Source: Oligoflexaceae bacterium (GTDB lineage Bacteria; Bdellovibrionota_B; Oligoflexia; Oligoflexales; Oligoflexaceae). Taken from it: 12,434 nt of DNA. Positions 7,445 to 12,434 of this stretch are shown piece by piece. Numbering within the stretch: the first letter of the stretch is position 1; each line of letters begins with the position of its first letter. The notes under the pieces are model-generated. The model did not search any database. It saw only the letters and a list, made by a program, of their open reading frames with translations, and had not been told where the DNA came from. The DNA lies in the NCBI GenBank assembly GCA_947474445.1, contig CANJJY010000092.1:1-12434 (forward strand). The letters run 5' to 3'. The position numbers and the translations under genes are program-made.

Positions 7445-7663
7445 TTACGGCGAGGTCGCGCCTTTTACCAGGCTTCCCATGACGGCCTGTGCCATCAAGC
7501 GAGCTCCTGTTTCCGAGGGGTGAACATCGCAGCGTATTGCGGCTGGGACCAAAGGTAGGGGGTTCTTATTCATCACACCCCTGGCGCAGAGATCACCACC
7601 TTTCTCCTTGGCCTTGGCTTTGAAGACGGAATAAACATCGATGACGGCTATTCCATCTAGCAT
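7445..7663 (-). pseudogene. C-terminal remnant of an SGNH/GDSL hydrolase
   Basis: This 72-codon frame contains AVIDVYSVFKAKAKEKGG and DVHPSETGARLMAQAV. These resemble the C-terminal part of SGNH/GDSL esterases, where block V carries the catalytic Asp and His (DxxHP, then G and a helix). His48 is in place, but the position three residues before it is Cys45 with an Asp next to it, so the motif is off by one residue. The catalytic-Ser block and the central domain are absent. The ATG at 7663 has no ribosome site and follows a stop codon directly. The next 110 bases upstream hold, in another frame, a hydrophobic segment (LFVLGTWFFLISLM, about 7694-7735) that could be the lost gene's N-terminal anchor; this is speculative. 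I read the region as an internally deleted gene. Confidence 0.6.
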
Positions 7664-7774
7664 TCACTCACTGCTTTAACATGGGCATGACAAGGTGGCG
7701 GCTCATCAGGGAGATAAGAAAGAACCAAGTACCGAGCACGAATAGACTGGGGAGCTTTGATGGCCGAACTTTTT

Positions 7775-8494
7775 TCAGGCTTTGCCTTGCCACCAAGCAT
7801 CGCGTTGCTTGGGAACCGAAAAGTGGACCGGCGTGCAGGTGAAGGTAATGCCGTCCACGTTTTTGCGGTCCCACCAATCCAACTCGGTGATGCGACCCGA
7901 GGCAATACCCCATTGCTCGAGATAGGCACCTATACCGAGAGTCGTTAAGAAAATGGATTTTTTATCTTGGAAGAACTGAATCGTCTTCATATCCAGATGA
8001 TCGTAGTGGTCGTGGGATATCAAGATGATGTCGATAGGGGGCAGCGCAGAAGGCTCGATGACAGGCGCTTGAAAGCGCCGTCCGATGAAGGGGAGGGGAC
8101 CCGCATTGTTGAAGACGGGGTCAATCAAAAGAGTTTTGTGGTTCAGGTGCAAGAGAAAGGTCGAATGCCCCAACCAAATGAATTTGAGATGCTCTGATGA
8201 AACAAGAAAATCTGCAAAGTCGGGGCGGACCGTGGGAAGGGGGTGAGCGGGGAAAAAATCTGTCCGTTCGCCGAAGAGGAGCTGCTTGATGAAGCCACTG
8301 AAGGTCACTTCCAATTTGGTCGAGTCTGGAACGACGTTGATAAACTTAGACTTTGCTCCGCTATATTGCTGACTCGCCTTGATTCGTTCGAGGCGTGGTC
8401 CTAAGGGACGAGGGCCCATAGACGCAAACATCTCACGGATGGTGCGATAGAGATTAGGACGGTGAGTTTCGGACGGAATTTGTGCTTCAGACAT
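7775..8494 (-). pseudogene. Truncated metallo-beta-lactamase-fold hydrolase (NAPE-PLD/UlaG-like)
   Basis: Residues 100-222 match the MBL-fold family that includes NAPE-PLD and UlaG-like hydrolases: FIWLGHSTFLLHL, TLLIDPVFNNAGP, the metal motif HDHYDH at 161-166, TTLGIGAYLEQWGI, ITELDWWD and ITFTCTP. Intact relatives continue for well over 100 residues. They include the bridging Asp (GDSGY-type motif) and the last His (HWG-type motif). Here the frame stops at residue 239, shortly after VHFSVPKQRDAWW, so part of the metal site is missing. None of the other frames downstream restores the missing part. The start at 8494 has GGAGT 5 nt upstream, so the 5' end is normal. The product is probably inactive. 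The break lies next to the SGNH remnant, which suggests one or more deletions between two neighbouring genes. Confidence 0.75.
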
Positions 8495-8509
8495 AGAGAC
8501 TCCACGTTG

Positions 8510-8529
8510 AAGACGCCTTTCGGCTTCTT
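8510..8529 (-). other. GAAA-tetraloop hairpin in the leader of the MBL gene
   Basis: On the minus strand AAGAAGCC, GAAA and GGCGTCTT form a stem of seven pairs with one mismatch, closed by a GNRA-type loop. It ends about 11 nt before the GGAG ribosome site of the truncated MBL gene. It may be an mRNA leader structure; no known RNA family is implied. Confidence 0.35.
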
Positions 8530-8592
8530 AAAGTTTCGCATAATTTGAAGTGAGGCAGAGAGGTTTTTGCAGTCTCTCGAAAGATTTGGTGA

Positions 8593-8610
8593 CGAAAATT
8601 TCGATTTTCG
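8593..8610. repeat. Perfect inverted repeat with TTCG loop in the divergent gap
   Basis: CGAAAAT (8593-8599) and ATTTTCG (8604-8610) are exact reverse complements separated by TTCG. The site lies in the 320-bp gap between the MBL remnant (minus) and the Cys-rich lipoprotein (plus). It could be an operator or an RNA hairpin; no T run follows, so it is not a standard terminator. The rest of the gap (8530-8592 and 8611-8744) shows nothing else I can support; the features nearer the lipoprotein start are listed separately. Confidence 0.45.
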
Positions 8611-8747
8611 ATGGAGCGGTCAAACTCGGGCTTCCTTGACTAAACCAAGTTTCTGACCTTCCAAAACTTACCGCTCGTCAGAGTGTGAAATAGCCTCTCT
8701 CAGGCGGTTGCCAAGCCTCGGATATTGAAGCAAAAAACAGATCCACT

Positions 8748-8757
8748 GCAAATTTGC
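8748..8757. repeat. 10-bp palindrome GCAAATTTGC upstream of the Cys-rich lipoprotein
   Basis: GCAAATTTGC is a perfect palindrome 58 nt before the ATG at 8815. GCAAATTT recurs at 8805-8812, just after the ribosome site. This is a possible operator, but a 10-bp AT-centred palindrome can arise by chance. Confidence 0.3.
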
Positions 8758-8785
8758 CAAAGGAATGCCGTCCAAATGCCGATAA

Positions 8786-8805
8786 CACCCGTTCACGGGT
8801 GGAGG
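8786..8805 (+). promoter_or_regulatory. Hairpin abutting the ribosome binding site of the Cys-rich lipoprotein
   Basis: CACCCG (8786-8791), loop TTCA and CGGGTG (8796-8801) form a perfect 6-bp, GC-rich stem. Its last base is also the first base of GGAGG (8801-8805), which lies 9 nt before the ATG at 8815. That ribosome site picks the start at 8815 over the upstream in-frame ATGs at 8725 and 8776. The stem could limit ribosome access or shape the 5' end of the message. Confidence 0.5.
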
Positions 8806-8814
8806 CAAATTTTT

Positions 8815-9723
8815 ATGAAAATTTCTTTAGTACTATGTTTGGGTCTACTTTTCAGTGTGGCCTGTAAACCATCCCCCGGGGTCGTGGTTGAGCCCGCCCG
8901 GAAAAGTGGGGCCACCAATACCACGGATAGCGTGGCTTCAGGTGACGATAAGGGCGACCCCGCGCCGACGGCAAACGACGATTTTCTTAAAGATGGCACT
9001 GATTTTGGAATCAAATGTGAACCAGTTGCTTTGCCAGATGGACCCAACGGCGAGAAGAAAGTCCAGCTCGGCTGTCGAGCCGGCGGTGGCGCAAAGACTG
9101 AAATGGGCCTGACGGCCGCAACTTATGTCTGGGAATTTCAGAAGGTAAATTCTTCCAACATCGTTGTAGTCTATCCGACCACTTACAATACAAGCCGCTA
9201 CCAATACGTAGTGGTGGTGAGCGGGAGTTCTGATGCTCTCCTGTACCAATATCTTGCAGCAACGCGAGTCAGTCTTCGCGCGGAACGACTAGCCGCTTCT
9301 GGCGCTCGTGTCTTTGGCTATCTTTCGGTCTTGGCTGGTAGTAAAGAGGCGGGAGCGCTGCCACACAACTTTAAAGTCTACGAAACCGACGGTGGAGTCA
9401 GTAGTGTTTATAGCGAAGGTGCCGTAGAGAAAACTCTAAAAACCGTAAATCGATCGTACCTAGGGTCCAATGGCTGTTATGTAGCCTGCTATTCGCGCGA
9501 AGCCGCCGATTCAACGTTTGCAGTAGGTGAGGGGATCTATGTGAAGGGGCAGGTCAGGGTCAAGGGTGGCTACGACGAACAAAACATTTGTCGACCTGAA
9601 GGCTACGAGGCCGCCGATATCAGTGCCATGAAAGAATTTGGCGACAAATGCCGCGTCTATCTCAGCAGCTGTGATGCCTCTTCCGACTGCTGGGCGGGTG
9701 GTGACACGGGCGGATGGCTCTAG
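8815..9723 (+). CDS. Cys-rich predicted lipoprotein of unknown function
   Basis: The 302-residue product starts at the ATG at 8815, chosen for its GGAGG site and for the signal peptide MKISLVLCLGLLFSVAC, with Cys17 as the likely lipid anchor. Earlier in-frame ATGs would bury the signal peptide. A Gly/Asp/Thr-rich linker runs to about residue 60. A beta-rich module with Cys68 and Cys87 (KVQLGCR) follows to about 157; it resembles the module at residues 70-160 of the FGE-like lipoprotein. The C-terminal half has six more cysteines (221, 225, 259, 279, 286, 292), which suggests disulfides and an extracytoplasmic location, and ends in a Gly-rich AGGDTGGWL. No family recognised. It is the only plus-strand gene in the right half and is convergent with the expansin-like gene. 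Confidence 0.8.
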   Translation: MKISLVLCLGLLFSVACKPSPGVVVEPARKSGATNTTDSVASGDDKGDPAPTANDDFLKDGTDFGIKCEPVALPDGPNGEKKVQLGCRAGGGAKTEMGLTAATYVWEFQKVNSSNIVVVYPTTYNTSRYQYVVVVSGSSDALLYQYLAATRVSLRAERLAASGARVFGYLSVLAGSKEAGALPHNFKVYETDGGVSSVYSEGAVEKTLKTVNRSYLGSNGCYVACYSREAADSTFAVGEGIYVKGQVRVKGGYDEQNICRPEGYEAADISAMKEFGDKCRVYLSSCDASSDCWAGGDTGGWL

Positions 9724-9740
9724 GCTAGTTGCGCACTAGC
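9724..9740 (+). terminator. Candidate terminator hairpin after the Cys-rich lipoprotein
   Basis: Directly after the TAG, GCTAGT (9724-9729) and ACTAGC (9735-9740) form a perfect 6-bp stem with a TGCGC loop. A short T-rich TATTGTTT follows on the plus strand. The T tract is weak. On the other strand the hairpin contains the stop of the minus-strand tail frame. Confidence 0.4.
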
Positions 9741-10011
9741 TATTGTTTGCATAAGGCGGCTGAGCTTGGGTACCGTGCTGTTGATAGGCGGTCTTTGCCG
9801 CATCTATCTTACTCTGGGAAACGTAGAGGCACTCAGCGCCCTTGCTGTTCTGACCAATGCTTCCTTCGACGATATTAGGATTGCAGGGGTCATCGCCACC
9901 ATTGTTGACAAAGCTAGCATCTTCGCAGGCTTCGGCGTAGATGCTCGGCTGGTCTCGTGTTTGATCAAATCTAGGAAACTCTCTTAGAGACGTCGAATTT
10001 TGACGCGCGTA
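9736..10011 (-). pseudogene. Startless, coding-like tail in -1 frame to the expansin-like gene
   Basis: The minus strand from 10011 to the TAG at 9738-9736 is open for 91 codons, with no ATG, GTG or TTG in frame. The translation looks like secreted protein: IYAEACEDASFVNNGGDDPC, GSIGQNSKGAECLYVSQSKI and DAAKTAYQQHGTQAQPPY, with three cysteines and few rare codons. It overlaps the last 28 nt of the expansin-like gene in the -1 frame. A single base missing near CTCTAAGAG (9978-9986) would join the two into one lipoprotein of about 250 residues. It is therefore a frameshifted tail, a sequencing error, or a remnant of another gene. No classic slippery heptamer is visible at the junction, so programmed frameshifting is less likely. 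Confidence 0.5.
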
Positions 10012-10493
10012 TCAGGGCCACCATTGTTGCCTCCAATATTATCACTGCCCTCGAAGCCGAGATCGTTGAAGACTGACTCGGGAAGATCGAAGTGCGTGCC
10101 GCCTTTGGGGCAGACGGGATTATAAGCAGCGGGGCAAACGTTACCAATATAGGCTTGGGTCGTGGTGCCGTCTGGAGCCTCCAACTCGACCACGGTGCCG
10201 CAACCTTTCTCTAAGAATCCACCCGCAATGCAGTCGCCGTTCTTGCATTCGCCTGGAAACCATTCGGAACCTTCGGTCACCGCGATGGCATCGTCGTAGC
10301 TAAGCCCCGAATCTTCAGGAGGCGGGCAAATGGGTTTGGATTCACTTGGATTATAGTGAGTGATAGTCGAGGATGCGGCATCGGCTTTGGATGATGAGAC
10401 CGTATTTTGGTCATAGCAGGCCATGAAACCGACAGTCACGAACATTGCACACGAGGCTTTTTGCAGAAAATTCAGCACAAATAGAGTCTTCAT
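9984..10493 (-). CDS. Expansin-like double-psi beta-barrel lipoprotein
   Basis: A 169-residue predicted lipoprotein with an N-terminal signal ending FVTVGFMAC (Cys26). The region from about residue 65 fits an expansin/RlpA-like double-psi beta-barrel: a Cys-bounded stretch GECKNGDCIAGG, CGTVVELEAPDG (98-109), YIGNVCPAAYNPVC (115-128), GGTHFDLPESVFNDLG (131-146, with the HFDL Asp equivalent to the conserved expansin Asp), and the closing strand RVKIRRL. Expansins loosen cellulose-hemicellulose contacts without hydrolysis. Usual members carry a second carbohydrate-binding domain, which is absent here. The ATG at 10493 has AGGAG 5 nt upstream. The gene lies 108 nt downstream of the GH43 gene on the same strand. 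The reading frame ends early compared with a coding-like tail in another frame. Expansin-like is the best call; an EG45-type or other barrel protein is possible. Confidence 0.65.
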   Translation of the reverse strand: MKTLFVLNFLQKASCAMFVTVGFMACYDQNTVSSSKADAASSTITHYNPSESKPICPPPEDSGLSYDDAIAVTEGSEWFPGECKNGDCIAGGFLEKGCGTVVELEAPDGTTTQAYIGNVCPAAYNPVCPKGGTHFDLPESVFNDLGFEGSDNIGGNNGGPDTRVKIRRL

Positions 10494-10584
10494 TTGTTCT
10501 CCTGGTACAGAATGCCCATCTTAGAGTTCAAGATATGCAATTCTGCTGCCATGATTTTATTGAAGATTCTTACTCTTGTAGTAA

Positions 10585-10603
10585 AGAAGAGACAATCTCT
10601 CCT
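10585..10603 (-). terminator. Weak terminator or attenuator hairpin at the GH43 stop
   Basis: On the minus strand AGGAGAGA, loop TTG and TCTCTTCT form an 8-bp stem with one G-U pair. It begins within the TAG stop codon and is followed by TTACTAC, a poor U tract. It may reduce read-through into the expansin-like gene. Confidence 0.3.
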
Positions 10604-12140
10604 ACCGCGGCACAGGAAAAGGAGTACCAGGCGGCAAAGGAGCGGCAAAGACCGGACGATCAGAGGCGTCCCAGGTGAATTTTTGAATGCGAAGATTGCG
10701 ATCCATCCCTGCGCCTTGACTCCGGGCCGCGTGATAGACCAACCAATCCTCGGAGCCATCGAGGGAACGCGTGAAGGAGCAATGGCCTGGTCCAAAGACC
10801 TTGTCGGTTTTCGAGAAGACCTTGCCTGCTTTCTGCCAAGCGCGTGGATCGAGAGGATCTGTGCCTTCCAGCGTAATTAAACCGAGCGCGTAGTCATCCG
10901 TCCAGGTTCCACTCGCCGAGTAGACCAGATATATCTTGTTATTGCGCTTGAGGATCTGAGGACCTTCATTGACGTAAGGGGGCCCACCCTGCCGCTCCCA
11001 ATCGAATTCGGGAACACTGACGACCAGCCGATCCTTGCCACTGATTTTAAGTTCGAGGGCATCGAGTTCGGCAAACGACGAGCCCTTGGTCAGACGCACC
11101 TGATGAGCGCCGGCCGCGAGATTCATCCGCAGAGAGACGCTCTGCCAGTTCTCCCAACTCACGGTGCTGGGGTAGGTGACCGTCGTCGCCGGTTGGCCAT
11201 CGACCGAGAGGAAATGAGTGCTCGGACCAGTCGTTCCATTGCTGTAGCGTATATCGATCTGATAGAGCCCACTTTGAGCTACGTTGATTTGGAAGTTGAC
11301 GTTACTCGTCACGAGATCGATCAAGCCGACGGCTTGTCCACCCGAAGCTGTGGAGCTCGTGCGCGCCTTGGCATCGGTGATGCTCATCGATTCCGCTTCG
11401 TAGCGCTGGGAATCTCCCGGACTGCCGGCCACGGTCCAAGGGTTAGTCATCGGCGCGATGTAGAGATTTTGCTGAATGTTGTTCGCGCCGTCCCAGCCCG
11501 ACCAAACGAGATAGAGACTGCCGCCCGGCATGGTGAGAACGGTGGCGTCGATGGCCCAGCGGTTGCTCGGCGCCGCGATTTTACCTTTCAAGGTATAGGT
11601 GCTTTTGGGATCGTCGCTCGCGCTCTCAAGCACGTAGACCTGGTGGCTTTCATTGGTGCCGTCGGAGGCAGCAAAGTACATGTACCAATGCCCGTTGATC
11701 AGGTGCATCTCAGGCGCCCAGGTATCTTTCGAATAAGCGGTGCCGGCTGGAGCTTGCCAGACTTTCGTTGCGGTTTCAAAGCGCATCCCTTCGAGGCGGT
11801 CGAAGGAGGACACCCAGATCGAATCGTTGCCGTTGGAGTAGGAGCGATAGTAACGGCCATTATGGATAACGACCCAGGGGTCTGCCCCAACGTTCAGGAC
11901 AGGATTAGTGAAAAAGCGAAGGTCGGTCGACGTCGAGGGGTCATCAGCTTTTTCTTCGCCGGCCATCGCCTCCGCGGGATTGAGCTCGGGCTCGCCTTCA
12001 GAGCCGAAGGGCAGAGTGCCTTGTTCTGTCGAGCGACTCTGCGAAGCAGGGCTGATCGTCCCTTGCTCGCGCGGTCGGCACGACGATTCCAAAGTCGCGA
12101 GGGCCATGCTGATCGTGAGGATAAGCCACGGACTATGCAT
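10602..12140 (-). CDS. GH43 glycosidase lipoprotein with inserted CBM6/35-type module
   Basis: A 512-residue predicted surface or periplasmic lipoprotein. The signal peptide ends ATLESSC (Cys21, non-canonical lipobox) and a Ser/Glu/Pro linker runs to about 72. The GH43 five-bladed propeller starts at NPVLNVGADPWVV (base Asp87), with WAPEMH (141-146), RWAIDATVL (Asp198, pKa modulator), YVNEGPQIL (acid Glu392) and FGPGHCSF (His453). All three catalytic carboxylates are present, and the closest activity I would guess is exo-alpha-L-arabinofuranosidase. Between NPWTVAGS (233-240) and SVPEFDWERQGG (375-386) sits a beta-sandwich module of about 120 residues. It begins RYEAESMSI and ends FAELDALEL, typical of CBM6/CBM35. 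It thus interrupts the catalytic domain at a blade junction instead of sitting at an end. The ATG at 12140 is preferred over a TTG at 12158 because AGAAGG lies 7 nt upstream of the ATG. Confidence 0.9.
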   Translation of the reverse strand: MHSPWLILTISMALATLESSCRPREQGTISPASQSRSTEQGTLPFGSEGEPELNPAEAMAGEEKADDPSTSTDLRFFTNPVLNVGADPWVVIHNGRYYRSYSNGNDSIWVSSFDRLEGMRFETATKVWQAPAGTAYSKDTWAPEMHLINGHWYMYFAASDGTNESHQVYVLESASDDPKSTYTLKGKIAAPSNRWAIDATVLTMPGGSLYLVWSGWDGANNIQQNLYIAPMTNPWTVAGSPGDSQRYEAESMSITDAKARTSSTASGGQAVGLIDLVTSNVNFQINVAQSGLYQIDIRYSNGTTGPSTHFLSVDGQPATTVTYPSTVSWENWQSVSLRMNLAAGAHQVRLTKGSSFAELDALELKISGKDRLVVSVPEFDWERQGGPPYVNEGPQILKRNNKIYLVYSASGTWTDDYALGLITLEGTDPLDPRAWQKAGKVFSKTDKVFGPGHCSFTRSLDGSEDWLVYHAARSQGAGMDRNLRIQKFTWDASDRPVFAAPLPPGTPFPVPR

Positions 12141-12147
12141 GCAGGGA

Positions 12148-12251
12148 CCTTCTCTCAAATAGTCGTTAAAGGCGGTGATTTCAAAGGAGATACTTCACGA
12201 GTCGTGCCGTAGAAAGGCGCAGTGGGGATGGAAAAAAAAGTAAGTAATATA
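12148..12251 (-). promoter_or_regulatory. Ribosome site, palindrome and weak promoter upstream of GH43
   Basis: AGAAGG (12153-12148, minus) sets the GH43 start at 12140. Upstream lies CACGAGTCGTG at 12196-12206, a perfect dyad of 5-bp arms around one base that could be an operator. Further up, the minus strand has TATATT (12251-12246) as a -10-like box. A TTTTCA lies 15 nt before it, a poor -35 at short spacing. The promoter is tentative; the ribosome site is secure. Confidence 0.4.
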
Positions 12252-12280
12252 GGGGTTTGATGAGGGTGAAAACAGGCTGG

Positions 12281-12310
12281 GGCCTGAGTCGAGGAAGACG
12301 CGACAAGGCC
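12281..12310. repeat. Interrupted inverted repeat at the right edge
   Basis: GGCCT/AGGCC (12281-12285, 12306-12310) and the inner GTCG/CGAC (12288-12291, 12301-12304) form a two-part stem with a 9-nt loop. No T run follows on the plus strand; on the minus strand a modest TGTTTTC lies about 9 nt beyond, so it could end a transcript entering from the right. The remainder of 12159-12434 shows no gene I can support. Confidence 0.3.
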
Positions 12311-12434
12311 TTAGGCAGAAGTCGGATGGGAGTTGGGCAGTCCTAGCCCTCTTGCTCATAAATGTGTAAGTCGCTGAAATTCTCGGCTCATCAGATCTGC
12401 GACAGCCTGAGATTTGAATTTAAATCACTAACAT

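Noticed and set aside
7436..8755. Direct repeat ACTGCAAATTT at 7436-7446 and 8745-8755 flanking the decayed MBL/SGNH block
   Set aside because: It looks like target-site duplication or recombination ends, but about 18 repeated 11-mer pairs are expected by chance in a window of this length, and no terminal inverted repeats or transposase accompany it.
9978..9986. Programmed -1 ribosomal frameshift at the end of the expansin-like gene
   Set aside because: No X XXY YYZ heptamer occurs at the junction, and no clear downstream stem was seen; mutation or sequencing error is simpler.
9766..9987. A 73-codon plus-strand hydrophobic frame after the Cys-rich lipoprotein
   Set aside because: It needs a TTG start without a ribosome site, and the opposite strand in the same place has a much more protein-like composition.
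10490..10552. A 20-codon minus-strand frame (MAAELHILNSK...) whose TGA overlaps the ATG of the expansin-like gene
   Set aside because: The overlap would suit a coupled leader peptide, but there is no ribosome site before its ATG and no regulatory motif in the peptide. Probably chance.
11103..12212. A 369-codon plus-strand frame antisense to the GH43 gene
   Set aside because: It has no ribosome site or recognisable domain, and the opposite strand carries intact GH43 catalytic motifs across the same region. It is a shadow frame.
12159..12434. A roughly 55-codon minus-strand frame starting at an ATG near 12357
   Set aside because: Its composition is rich in Pro, Ser and Phe, with no ribosome site or domain; it reads through the region expected to hold the GH43 promoter.

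Overview
The window looks like chromosomal DNA from a Gram-negative bacterium with moderately high GC. Most of its secreted proteins are predicted lipoproteins. The mix of CmoA/CmoB tRNA-wobble enzymes, many small orphan lipoproteins and a formylglycine-generating-enzyme-like (SUMF1/PvdO-type) lipoprotein would suit a deltaproteobacterium-like lineage such as Bdellovibrionota/Oligoflexia. That placement is inference only; no 16S or other marker is present.

Left part (1-5244) is dense housekeeping DNA. On the minus strand cmoA is followed after 2 nt by cmoB, which runs off the left edge. Together they make the 5-oxyacetyl modification of wobble uridine. Divergent from them, on the plus strand, are three closely spaced genes: a dihydroneopterin aldolase (FolB) with an unusual C-terminal extension of about 100 residues, an RsmB/NOP2/Sun-type RNA m5C methyltransferase, and a Upf1/IGHMBP2-like SF1 helicase. 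The theme is RNA modification and nucleic-acid handling plus a folate step.

Right part (5245-12434) is different: AT-richer, with long intergenic gaps, gene remnants and only lipoprotein-type genes intact. On the minus strand lie a small beta-rich lipoprotein and, upstream of it, a lipoprotein with an FGE-like C-terminal domain; both start with GTG. Upstream of that sits a decayed block: the 3' part of an SGNH/GDSL hydrolase and a metallo-beta-lactamase-fold hydrolase that lost its C-terminal third. Next is a plus-strand Cys-rich lipoprotein, then a minus-strand expansin-like double-psi beta-barrel lipoprotein, then a minus-strand GH43 glycosidase lipoprotein with a CBM6/35-type module inserted into its catalytic propeller. 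GH43 plus an expansin-like protein points to work on arabinose-containing plant cell-wall polysaccharide at the cell surface (inference).

Two stretches that look like plain intergenic DNA carry protein-like minus-strand reading frames without start codons. One, at 5236-5403, reads as the later helices of an XRE/HipB-type helix-turn-helix protein. The other, at 9736-10011, reads as a Cys-containing tail in the -1 frame relative to the expansin-like gene. With the MBL/SGNH remnants they mark this half as a region of gene turnover. I did not find a clearly new multi-gene system. The best leads are the GH43/CBM insertion beside the expansin-like gene, the frameshifted tail, the FolB extension, and an N-terminal module apparently shared by two divergent lipoproteins. 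There are no tRNA or rRNA genes, CRISPR arrays or recognisable insertion sequences.
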